Shown here piece after piece: positions 1 to 12,200 of a DNA stretch of 64,000 nucleotides. Each line of letters begins with the position of its first letter. The stretch's first letter is position 1. The translations under genes were made by a program, and so were the position numbers. The notes under the pieces were generated by a model. It made no database searches and was not told the DNA's origin. It saw nothing but the letters and a program-made list of their open reading frames with translations. The stretch comes from Taudactylus pleione (taxonomy: Eukaryota > Chordata > Amphibia > Anura > Myobatrachidae): positions 12,105,001 to 12,169,000 of the forward strand of contig JAUIMM010000534.1 of NCBI GenBank assembly GCA_031769625.1, given 5' to 3'.

Positions 1-110
1 CGGGATACTGGCAGTCGGGACGCCAGCACCGGTATTCTGTCTAGTGTCGGGATTCCGGCGTCGGCATTAAGACCGCCAGAATCCCCACGCTCGGGATATT
101 GATTGCATCC
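1..110. repeat. Fragment of telomere-like foldback repeat (arm)
   Basis: The segment is made of repeated forms of CGGGATTCCGGCGTCGG and GCCAGAATCC. These match the arms of the foldback repeats at 1386-1740 and 46788-47092. Only one arm is inside the window, so the element continues to the left. Confidence 0.5.
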
Positions 111-1385
111 CCTCTGGGACACCAGCATGCGTTCTTATTAATTAGCATTGAATGGCTTTCACTGGATAATACTTATATGAATAACTCTGGATTATATATG
201 TATGTTAAGATGATCAAGCATCAGGCACCTCAAAATAAAGATTACAGTCAGAAGACTAGATTTGGAACATCAATATTAAACATCCACTGTAACTTTTCAA
301 CTATTTCTGTACACTTTTTTTTTTTTTGTATTACTGTTTATTAATAAATTATATTTGCTTTTATATGTAGATATATACTGTATATTAAATTGTAATATAT
401 TTTTAAGGCGAGGCTATCTAATTCCTGATTATCAGATAATGTTTTTGAGTAGGTTACAATTTGTTTCAATACTGGGATCCAGTTTTTATTCTTAAGATCA
501 TTGAGTATAATATTAATACTGTAGCTCATCCAATTTAAAATCTAGCAACCTTTCCTAGTAAACTAAATTAACTAATGTACATAATTAACATTGAATACAT
601 TGAATTACCACACTGTCATTTATTTATCTTAAAATCACATAATTAATTAGGTCACTGATAACATCACACAGAACATCTCAAATATTATTACATTGCTGAT
701 ATCATACAAAGTTCATAATGCAATTTATTGAAATGTCTCTAATTAATTTCCTGTTTTGTTTTTAAATGAACATATTTTAAAAGAATTAAGATGATAATCA
801 TAAATGCTACTTTAATTATATTAATGGTGTCGCTAGTATATATTTAAGCATGCTGCTTGTCCGTCATGTTTATAGTTATATTAGCGACACTGTTATAATG
901 CTTTAAGTTGCATTTTAAAGTTTTCTGCATGCTGGTGCGTGGAACATTCCTTTGACATATATAGTGTCGACAGAATGATTATTGAACTGCCATATGTATT
1001 CCAAAATAGCATTGCCTTTGCATATTGTATCCTGTGTGATTTCACTAGATGCAAGCTCAGAATGCAAAAGCACCTATGCAGAACCATATGTGATTTGAAC
1101 TACAATGATTAGGATGATTAGAAGGCAAAGTTCAGTAAGGATGTGTTCAGGTAAATGTGGCTCATGCATACCAGCAAATAGACATATACAGTATGCTGTC
1201 AATGTCATGGTGGACGCATTTTGAGATGTGTACTGCTCTGCATATGTTCCGTAAATACTGTACGCTACTTTGCTGTGCACCTTTCTTTTGTATATTTTAC
1301 ACTTATTTTGTTCCCAACTCTGCATCAGCTCCATTGTGTCATTTTTCCCAATCAGAATGGCATAGGCATTGTTGATTTTTATAGG
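111..1385. other. AT-rich non-coding DNA, nothing recognised
   Basis: Short open frames only, with none showing codon structure or homology that I recognise. A T-tract lies at 316-327. This may be the distal part of the AATK 3' intron or flanking DNA. I looked on the minus strand for the expected last AATK exon and did not find it. Confidence 0.5.
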
Positions 1386-1740
1386 GTTGGGTACGGAATC
1401 CCAATGGTCAGGATGCCGACGGTTAGAATACCGACAGCGGCATCCTGACAGTCAGAATCCTGACAAATTTAGGTAAGTCTTCTAACCCTTATCCTAACCA
1501 TCCCTCTAACCCACACCCTCCCCCCCTCCGGCAGCCTAACACTAACTCTTCTGTCCTGCAGCCTAAACCTAACCCTCCCAGCCTAACCCTATTGCTCCCC
1601 CTAGTGCCTATCCCTAACCCTAAACCTAACTCCTAACCCTGATACTTAATGTTCGGATCCGACCTTCGGGATTCCGGAGCCGGTATTTTGGTGACCTTTG
1701 GGATTCCGGAGCCGGTATTCTGACCGTAGGCATCCTTTGA
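1386..1740. repeat. Foldback repeat with CCTAACCC-rich core
   Basis: The arms contain GGATGCCGACGGTTAGAATA and, on the right, CGGGATTCCGGAGCCGGTAT. The core (about 1476-1650) is a degenerate run of CCTAACCC/CCTAACCCTAA units. The same arm-core-arm layout recurs at 46788-47092, and with different arms at 25825-26416. It looks like a non-autonomous foldback element whose core resembles vertebrate telomere sequence. Confidence 0.6.
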
Positions 1741-2477
1741 TAAAGCTGCAATGCGACAGCGAAATGCATTAGGTGGCTACTCCTGGACACTGGGTTACTG
1801 TATGGGAATCTTTCCCTACTTCTTTTGGGGCATTATCCGGATCTGGAACACCAGCACCTTTATCACTGGGACTGCAGGCCAAGGATTCCACTACTTGCGT
1901 TGGACTCTCAAGCAGACCAGAACCATCACTAATTAGGATCCTCATCATTGTTGCCACAAGCCGAAAATGACATTTTAATTAGCTGGACAATCATTTCCCC
2001 CAGACCCCATTGATTTACCAGAACTGTACAGATTATTTTAATACCCAAGTGTCCATTCAGACATACCAATATTAGCTTCATAAATTTAAATATCTAGGTC
2101 CATTATTGCTTGTTTGCAAATGCAGGTGTTTTTATCTTTTAATTTATGCTTTGTTTTTATATGATATTAAATGATGTTTAATACTTTTTACTATTATCAT
2201 TGTATCTAGCACTGTTTCTATTATAGTGTTCCTCTATATCCAGGAGACTGACCATCTCCTAATAACAGCATCTTGGAGAAACAGCCTTAACAGCGCCCCT
2301 TTTTCCTTCTTTATTACAGAACTAATAAATAAATGTATGTAGCCCTAGTTAGAGGGTGCATGTGGCAATAGAGGGTGCATGTGAGTGGAAGGACCAATCA
2401 AAATCGCAATCCCAAAACTGCAGCTTGTGATCGACCCTTCTGCTCATACCTCTCCCCTCATTTTTTGTCAGGGCCTG

Positions 2478-2640
2478 TGGGGGAGATGTATCAAACATTC
2501 AGGAGAGATAAAGTGGAGAAGCTTTGCACAGCAAACAATCATTTATCTAGCGCAGACTATAAAATGACAGTAGCTGATTGGTTGCTATGGGCAACTTATC
2601 CACTTAATCTCTCTCAAAGGTTTGATACATCTCATCCCCA
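2478..2640. mobile_element. Short palindromic MITE (GATGTATCAAA termini)
   Basis: The left end TGGGGGAGATGTATCAAA is the reverse complement of the right end TTTGATACATCTCATCCCCA, apart from a small indel. The interior contains GATTGGTTGCTATGGGCAAC, also present near 46021. A related palindrome lies at 34228-34396. No coding capacity. The superfamily is uncertain. Confidence 0.65.
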
Positions 2641-3122
2641 TGAGAGAAACAGGAGGGGGCCACAGGCTTCGTGGATTACACTATACAATTGCAGGAATAA
2701 AACTCACATACCCATGGAGAACATTTTCACATACTAGATTTCATTCATATCAATTTTATCTATCCCCAAAAAAATTAGACCTATTGAAGAAGTAGATTTG
2801 AACTGTAACCCCCAGTTAACTCATAATGATTAAAACATTCTAATACCATGTTAATAGTGTACTGGACACAGGGGTGGATCCAGGGGAGGGGAAGACGATC
2901 TGGACCTAACACTTCCATACTGCCCACTACTGCTTGCCGCTGTATAGAGGCACAGCAGGCAGGGAGAGAGCAGATACTGCTGGGGAGGCTATTGCCATTG
3001 AGCAGCAGCAGTCTCTACTTTCTCCCTGCCCAATTTGCCACTGCGCTGCTATATATAATGGCCAGCTGTAGTGGGCAGGGGAGAAGTGTTACAGGGATCA
3101 GTCACAGAGTCTGATCATTGAT
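2641..3122. other. Intergenic/intronic DNA with possible hAT-like start
   Basis: The segment from about 2869 (CAGGGGTGGATCCAGGGGA) to about 3110 is GC-rich with a CAGGGG terminus like the hAT MITEs elsewhere in the window. I could not match a right terminus or target duplication. Confidence 0.3.
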
Positions 3123-3142
3123 TTAAGAAGAAGTTGCCTTAC

Positions 3143-3236
3143 TGAAACCATCAGAAGATGAAAAAGCATCCAAGCTTGACTCTAAGGAAGGATTCTCTAG
3201 AGAGTTTTGATTACTCAGTTCATTTGTCGGCGTCTC
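3143..3236 (-). CDS. AATK: AATK penultimate exon (ETPTNEL), possible read-through stop
   Basis: After acceptor TTTGTTCCAG the frame reads [17 protein letters not shown], then [21 protein letters not shown] directly after the FDQ of the previous exon matches the LMTK continuation Q-E-(S/T)-P-T-x-E-L. A strong donor A|GTAAGG at 3142 would end the exon in phase 1. The missing last exon would then supply the G-F-x-W-D-D-D-F block. If the donor is not used, the frame meets TAA at 3125-3123, giving a shorter tail. The exon is short and weakly conserved, so confidence is lower than for the others. Confidence 0.75.
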
Positions 3237-6200
3237 CTGGAACAAACAACAACAAAATAATAGTGTGATCGTAACAACCAAGGTCAGAGCAGCTGGAACT
3301 GAAAGAGTTTGTTACAGAATCAATGCAAAATCATGAAGTCATTTAGCTACAAACATTTGTAATGCTTGTAATTAATTTCCAGACACTGGCGGGAGTGAGT
3401 GCATAGAAATAAGTGAACCTTGGTGCGATCTGCAATATTCTGTATGACATATTTACTGAATTTATTTGTAATTCAGTTTATGGTATTTCATACATTCCTC
3501 TTCAATAAATATTAACTTATAAGGCTCAGAGAATACAAGACAGTTAAAATCCAATATATAAAATATAAAAAAATATAGACATGATAATGCTATAACACAC
3601 TACAAAATGCTAAGTTGTAGTCGTTGGCCTACATCTGTCAGTACAGAGGCTGATTAGTGTACATAAGCTGCAGAAATATGGCTGCATGAAACATATGTAC
3701 AGGAACTCATGAGGATAATTAATTTAAGACTTGTATTGTACAACACAAAGTTATATGATTGCAGCAGTATGAGGGACTAAATTGACACAATTATGTCAGT
3801 TTCTCAACAGTTAACATCCCTTGGAGTGCAAGTAGACAAAGAATAGATCGCTACAACAATGTCTCAGAAATTAGCGCCTGAGTTTGACTTCCTGGTTGTG
3901 GCTTTGGAGGCAAACACAGCATAGTTAACAACAGATACAGTCAGAGCAAAGTTACTGCAGTTCCATAGCTTATCATAAGAATGAAGTGCTGAGACCACTG
4001 CATTACACACAAAAGGTGAAAAATTCAGAAAGTTTAAACTCTAGTGCTATAATTGTCGCAAGATAGATCACAAGGTATTTGAGTGCAAGCAAAAGAATGT
4101 GAATCCTATCCAAAGCAAAATATGCAACAGCAAAGATGAATCAACCCTGATTGTTACAGATAACTGCAGAAAAGATTGTTGGTATATCGATTCAGGTGCA
4201 ACAAAGTATTTCAACTGCAATGAGGAATGGTTCACCACATTAACCATATGTGACCCTATTGCAATCAAGGTGATTGGCAATCAAGTGCTTACAGCTACAA
4301 AAGCTGGAACAATTACAGCCTGCTTCAAAGTTGGCATGAGAATTAAAGTCACTAAAAACCGGAACATGCTTTTTGTACCAGAGATGGAAACATATATTAT
4401 AGTCATCAGTGTCCTTGAACAGAGGCTTCACAGAGTTCACTTCACTAAAGGAAAGAGTGTGAAACAAAAGAGGGACAGTAATAGCTACAGGCACAAGGTG
4501 TCAACAATTGTATCCCCTTGATAGACAGCACTGTTACACAATGATAACAAACTTAAGCTGGGTACACACTAGGTTGACCCGCCGACCTATCTGGGAATTA
4601 ATAAGAGTATACACACTTACAAATTAGTCTGCCTGATGTTCTGGGCTTGACAGCTGAAATGGGTGGGCATTTAAATCACCTGCCCATTTGAGCTCTCAAT
4701 CACGGCCGGGTCCCACAGCATGTGTATGGGCAATCAGAAGGTTGCCCATACACACCAGCAGATGACCAATATATCTTTCAGCTTTACTGGCCATCTTCTG
4801 TGCTGCACAGCAGATCAGATATGTCTGTGAACGATGTAGTTCACAGATGGGTGATATATATCTATCAGTGTGTACCCAGCTTTAGTCACAGTCACTAGAA
4901 TTCTGGCATAGAAGATTTGGTTACGTTGGATACGACAGAGTTAAAAAATCTACAAAACAGGATGGTCACAGAATGTCAGTGACTAACACAGAGAAACCCA
5001 TATGTGAGTACTGCATAGCAGGAAAATAAAGTTGTCAACCATTTCCCAAGTCAACAAGCATAGCTACAAAACCACTTGAGATAGTACATTTAGATGTTTG
5101 TGGTCCAATGGAAGTAAAGTCAGTAAGTGGATACAGATACTAAGACATTCATAGATGACACATATATACTTCATAAAAGAGAACTCTGAAGTAGCAAAGA
5201 ATATTGCAGACTACAAAAATCACATTGGTCACAGACTAAGGGCACTGAGATCTGATAATGGTGGAGAATACCTAGACAAACAGGTGGAATCTTTCTTAAG
5301 AACATATGGAAGTGAACATCAGCTGTCCATTGCCTATACTCCTGAGCAAAACAGTGTAAATAAATGAGCAAACTGTACACTAGTGGAGAGCAAGAAGTAC
5401 GCTCAATGATGCAGACCTAGACAAACTGTTTTGTGTGGAAGCTGTGTCCACGGCAGTTTATCTATAAATTGTTCTCCCACAGTTGCCCTAAAGAACATAA
5501 CACCTATTGAAGCCTGGTCAAAGAGAAAACCAAGTGTAAGACATCAAATTTGGAACTACTGCTTACGTACACATACAAGATGCAAGCTGGATTCAAAATC
5601 AGTAGAGTGCATCATGCTTGGCTATTACCATGAAAGCAAAGGCTACAGTTTATGGAATCCAAGTACCAAAAAGCTTGTAAAATCCAGAGATGTTATATTC
5701 AAGGAAACAACACAAGTTGTAGAAAAGCTGGACATTGACATGCAGAACAAGTATGTGTCACTGGACATACCAGCAGCTGGAGATGTATCTGAACGAGAGG
5801 CTACCATCGTGTTCAACCACTGAAAACATCTTTTGCAAGATCAAATATCAGCAGACCTCATAGGAGGAATGATGAGAAATTAGCAAATATTGCAATCAGT
5901 GAGCCTCAGAATATCCAGAAGCCAAAGTCAAGATCCGATTAGTGTGAGTGGAAATCCAAGATAGTCAAAAGAGAACAAATCTAACAGTGATAAATGTGAA
6001 AGACATTAAGAGTTGTGACAGTGACAGCAGCCCTGAGGTCGTGAGCCAATAAGGCACAATGGGCCATAACAAGCAAGGACTCTTGCTAATTTATCTACCA
6101 AGAAGGCCAAACTAAATTCAAGTGATATGTTAATGCATTTTTATGTGTTTAACCCTGTTTTCCTTTCAGGTTGCTGCAGAGTAGTTGAAATTGACTGTTT

Positions 6201-9200
6201 TTGGAACACAGAGAAGCTTGTATCAAGGTGGGTATTGATAAGGGAGTGTGCCACTGTGCAGACTCCATATTATTTCTCCAGGGAGGCTTCATTCCCTGTT
6301 CCAATATGGCTGGTGAAGTTAGAACTGAGCATGTGCGTTCCATCTTGTATTTACTGTGAGAGAGTGACACAATGGACGATGGATATCTCCCACTTAGCTC
6401 TGAGACTTTATACCAATTCCTCTGTGACTGTGAAAAGTAGTGATTTAGTGTTTCTAGTACACTGTGAGTGACTTTTTGTGTGGTTATGTTGCAAATAAGA
6501 GAAACAACATCTCCTTGAAAAAGGCCCTAGAGGCTGAAACGCGTTGGAGTACACTACACACTAAAGATTCCAAAGTTATCTGCTTTTTTGCCTACACCAA
6601 GGACGTAAGACCAAGGTGCACTTCATAGATGATCCGGAACCTTTCTTCAACAGCTATTGTTTCCAAGAGACATCAACGTACAACACCGTCGTAGTCACGT
6701 GACCAAACCAGGAAGACAGCGCCGCTGAAGTGTGGAAGCCGGAGCCGGCAGGGCTAGGAGCGGTGCCCTTAGGGTAGAGAGGTGAATCCCAGGTCGGCAA
6801 AGGGAGACACACGGCACATTACTCTCACGAGCGGTGTGACCATGGTGTCCCGGCCCCCGACCTCAGCGCACGCTGTGGCGTTGTATGTCGGAGGTGGCGT
6901 GACATATCGGGCACCCTCCAACATTGATGCCAAGTAGCTACACGCACTGTAGAGAACAAGCCTCTCCCCATCAAGGCCACACCGTACTCCCTGACCCCAG
7001 GAACATCATCCCGGGCACCGTAGTTCATCAACCATCACCATTTTTTCTTTATTAGCGGGACACCGCAGATTGTTCTGTTTTGATTATGCAGTGACATTGG
7101 ATAGGAACTATTTAACCATTAGATTTCCGATTTACCACTCATCCTACATGATTGAAAGATACAGAGACAATCTTATATTTGTGCACCAGTTTTAACTATC
7201 CTTGGTTTAGTGAATAAATATTTTTGTGATACTTTGATACACACGCGTACTGGTTACCATTCTGTTACATTGTACATTCCTACCTAATGGGATTTTCATA
7301 CTAATAAGATATCATTATCTTATCTTTTTCATTGACTATAACTTGGTACATGGTACTCAATTTACACCATCAGAATCTATTTGTTTCAATTTAATGATAA
7401 TTAGTCATTCATTTGACAATTAGCCATTCATATATTACTGGACGGAACGAGAAGGTTGAGCGCTACAACATACTTTTTATTTATGTTGCAAATAAGATGC
7501 AAAATTCAGGAATAAGCACAACTAGCTCCCGGGGATGGAGTGTCTAAGTCGTGCCAAGTGTCTCTTGGCCATATGATGTGGTGAATTAGGACACCACAGT
7601 AATAGCACCATATTGCGAGTTAATCTCATCTTGTCCACCAAACAGTAGGCCAGAGACAGTAATGGTTAATACCACCTTCAAACCTGCCATAGAAACTGCG
7701 CTCCGCAAAAACTATGTGACATTGTTAGGAACACATTCTCTCTCCACTTTTAATCTAATTTAAATGTGAGATGCACACAGACATGTTTCAAATTTGTTCC
7801 ACGCGGGATAAATAGGTCTATATGCATAGGGAAAGGCTTGCAGAATGCACCATTGAAAGCAATTTGATCCTGCAAAAGTAGCCTATCTTGTGATGTCATG
7901 TACTGCAGCACAAAGGTAGGAGCAGAATGGCACAAAGTGGATATTACAGAAATGGAATCAATGGGTGTTGTGCTACAAGCATAGACAAATATGTGAGTTA
8001 CTTTTACCTGGTCAAACAGGTAAACTGTGACATCATCGAAAAAAGACACCATCTTCCTTTTACGATCAAGGTCATCATCCACCTCATCAGCTGATTTCGG
8101 TGATTTCAGCAGGCTACGGAGATTACGTGCATCATCTGTCTCTGTTACTACAATAGGGACACCGCCCGCTTCTCCTTCAGATTCTGAACCTGTTCTCTGG
8201 GTCTCTTGGAGTCCAAAACTCTCATCTTCCTCATCCTCGTCTTCCTTGTTGCAATGTGAATCTCTCTTTTCCTCATCACTGTCCCAAAAAGACTTGCGCC
8301 CAATGGAACTATGGAAAGCTTGAAGGTTTAGTGGTGGAAGGGATAGGGAGAGTCTGGCCACTTTTGCTGTGATTGAATAGAAAATAATGTAAATTGTAAT
8401 TAATATATAATTTAAAAAATAAACATGTACTTACAGCAGACACTATAAAATACAATATAATCATAAATACAGAATAATTATGGTACATACAGGCTCAGAA
8501 CGGAATATGGTGTAAATGTTTAAATACAACTAGCCTCTAAATTTAAAGCAGGAATTTGTTTTAGGGCAAAACCAAGTTGATTTTCCTTAAATAAAAAATA
8601 ATTGTAAATTTAGCAACTACGGGCCTGATTCAGCATGGATCGCAATTGCAACAGTGTACGCAGATCAGTCGATGGTGCGTACCGCGCATGCATCGCAGGG
8701 TGCCTGCGTGAGTTAGCATTGCGATCGCTCTGTGATCATGCTCACAGAAAGAAAGCCATCGCAGAGTGAGTGTCGGAACGTAAGTGTTTGGGGGAGTTGA
8801 CGTGGGAGTGGTCGGCGAAATGCAGGTGCGCCTGTCCGTTTGAACGTCGTTACTTGGGCGTACATAATTTAGCCACTGCGACGGTATATGCAACTTGAGG
8901 ACTCACTGTGTGCGACGAGAGTTGTCATTTCTGAGACAGGTCAGTGCTGCTGTAATTGTGCATGAGGGGCCGATGTTATTATTATTATTAACAGTTATTT
9001 ATATTACTCGATGTTACCGATATATATGCAGGTCTGTGAGGTCTTACAGATGTGAGATAGCGGTAGTGGGTGTCTATATGCTGCCATTGCGATTGCTGTC
9101 ATTAGCATATTTTTGCAGCAGGTCTGCGTGCGTAATCGCAGCTGTGATCACAATAGTGATCCATAGTGAATCAGGCCCTATACTGTATCTAAAATATCAT

Positions 9201-12200
9201 GCCAGTTCCATGAAATCAGAACCTATTAAGGGGCCTATCCATTACATGACTTTTTGAACAATCTGACCAAAACCAGGAGATTTTGGTTGCATTGTTCACA
9301 AAGTCGTGTAATGGATTGCCGGCAAGGACCAGCGATGTGCGTGCACGCTGGGTCCTTGCCATCCCCGACTATCTACTGAACATACCCGTTAACCTGACGA
9401 CGCTCGTCAGATTCCCCATGTTCCGAGATAGGAGGTCGGGATCCTGCACTGAAAGACGTTCAGTGAATGCCGTTCAGTGCAGGCACCGCACCCGGCGACC
9501 TGAAGGTCTGAACGCTAGACGTTCAGTCTTTCAGGTCGCCTAATGGATAGGCACCTTAACATATACCCCTATATTGGTTGTACTGCTAAGTGCAAGATGT
9601 CTTAAAGTGGCTCCCTGTAGGAGCACTGAGAGGGGGCCTTTGGCGCCACATGTAGAGAGGGTCCCAGTACTTCTAACGAAACATGGGAATACCCTAACAT
9701 ACTTGGCTATATCACCTAGTACTGGGGCCCGATTTATCTCCTATTAGTGTCTACAGTGTTTTTCAATGGACTATATTTAGGAAGTGGTGGCTTTTGTAAA
9801 GCGGCACACATTCAGTGTAAAGCCCCGTGCACTTTACACCGAATGTGACTGCCACTTTAAATTTTCAGGTCTAACCAGCAAAGAAGGGGCAGCTTACAAA
9901 AACCACAGCTTGGTAAATATATCCTGTAGACTCTACTCTGGTTGGGAAAACATCTGCCCTCACTATCAGCACTCCATATAAACTATTTTCTGTTTTTATC
10001 TGCTCCTGAACTTTTACATATTTATTTGTGAGTGATACAAGTAGCTCTTTTATCTACAGTGCATCCAGAAACATCCAGATAGATGTGCCAAGCTTGTGGC
10101 ATCATATTCAAAAACACTTGAGGCTGTAATTGCTGCCAAAGGTGCATCAACAAAGTATTGAGCAAAGGCTGTGAATACTTATGTACATATGATTTCTTTG
10201 TTTTTTTAAATTACATTTGCAAAAATCTCAAAAAAACTTTTTACACATTGTCATTATGGGGTATTGTGTGTAGAATTTCGAGGACAAAAATTAATTTATT
10301 CCATTTTGGAATAAGGCTGTAACATAACAAAATGTGGAAAAAGTGTAGCACTGTGAATATTTTCCGGATGCAATGTATGTCAACTTGCATTTTACATTTA
10401 ATTCTCCTTTAAACTAAGAGAGAGATCAACATATCCTTTTATTAATGTGTATTTAGAATATTTTACTGTTTCAGTAATTCATTTTTCTTTTACCTTTAAT
10501 AGCTTCACTTCCAGTATTCGCTGTAGAACCAAAATCTAGAAAGAGTTTTGATTGCTCCTGCACTTGTTCCTTTGTTTGTATATCAAGAGTATCTTCTTGC
10601 TCCTTTACAAAGTTGTCAAGGGTCTGCTGCGATGACAATACACTAGCGTCCCCACTTGTGTCTTGTTTACAGTCATCTTTTCTTCCCCCCAACACATCTT
10701 CTCCTTTGTGTGTCTGCTGATCATTGTTTTCATTTCCACCATTGTTCACACTAGGTTCTATAACACAGCAATCTCCGACCAAAGTCATGTCCTTGGTTTG
10801 ATCACCTGTAGGAGATTTAGTCCCATCAAATTCAGGGATGTCAGAGGACTCTTGGCACAAAGGTTCACTGTTTGATGTGTTTTCAATAACTGGATTTGTT
10901 TTAGGTTCCATAGACCACAACTTCAAAACAGCTTGGTCTTTTAAGACACATGAATTCACAGTCCCTGACTCAAAGGTAGACAGCACATTCCTGGTGACGT
11001 TTTCTCTCAAGGAGACAAGGAGCTGCTCTTTGCAAACCTGAACAACAAAACCACTTTCAGGTTGCTTCTTTAGTATGTTCTCATTTGAATCCTTCAGTTC
11101 AGTAATCAAATGTGATGTGTAATTGTTTTCCTGCAGGTCTGTAGTTTTTATTTCAGAAACTGTATGACAAAAGTCTTCACATGGTGTCAGGTTTATACCA
11201 CCATTGCAGTTCAAAATTCCATCTCCACAATCTGTGACTTTATCTTGAAGATACTCAGCATTATGATAGTTTTGTTCTGCATCCACTGACATTGCAAACA
11301 ACTCTTCATGCATCGCTTTGACATTTACATTCTCTGGTCTGACCATTTCTTCTGGGTTTTCATCTTGATGATTTTGAAATTCATCTTCTGTTGATATTAC
11401 AACTGATATTGTTTCAGTGCACACCCCATTGACATTGTCACTATCAAGTTTTTGTCGAGATGCTCTGCCATGCTTCTCTGGTTCATTGTCATAGTCAGAG
11501 AAATATGCAGAATCCCGATGGGGTGTTCCAAGAGTTAATGTTCTAAATGAGCCGTCTTCTTCCATAGGGGTAGCCTGTGGCTCAGACAGGTCTTCTGTTA
11601 GCGTCAAGTCGCTGGTTGACTCTGATATTGGAGTTAAGGGTAACTTCAAATCTTTAAAACCCATTTCATCTTTTACTTCTTTATAGATAAACTCTGGGGA
11701 AAATGTGTTTTCTGTATCATAGCCACTGTCTCCAAACTTCTGTCCAGGGGATGAAAAATGAGAAGCAGGGCTACATATATCAGAAGAACTGGTGTTGGAA
11801 GGAATGTCCAATGAATCAACAGAGTCTGATGTTGCACTAGAAGTAGGTGGTGTCTTTTCAATGTGCAAAATATTATGGCTCAGTGGAAACCTATTTAGAA
11901 CATCTGGACTTATCTCTATTGTTTCCTCTTCTATGCTTTCTGCTAATGTGGAAAGAGGTGGGATTTCAATTGGGACAATGACACTGCAATTGGCCATGGA
12001 ATTGGAAATTCCTATGAAAGGGGAAGGGGGATGGTTGGAAATACTCTTTTGCAAGGATTCATAGGACTTTACTTGACTACGGTTACAATAGTCTTGAATA
12101 TCATAACTTTTCACAGCTGCTCCCATTAAAGGGTCATAAAATTCCTGGTGTTCTGCTGCACATAGGCTGTCCCCAAAAGGTCCAGCATAGAGATCCCCAT

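Noticed and set aside
1480..1650. Interstitial telomere
   Set aside because: The CCTAACCC units are degenerate, short and enclosed by transposon-like inverted arms that recur elsewhere.
7750..8007. C-terminal extension of the 8008-8366 AATK frame
   Set aside because: A CAG|GTAAAAG donor follows FDQ, exactly where the family has an exon junction, and the following residues show no similarity.
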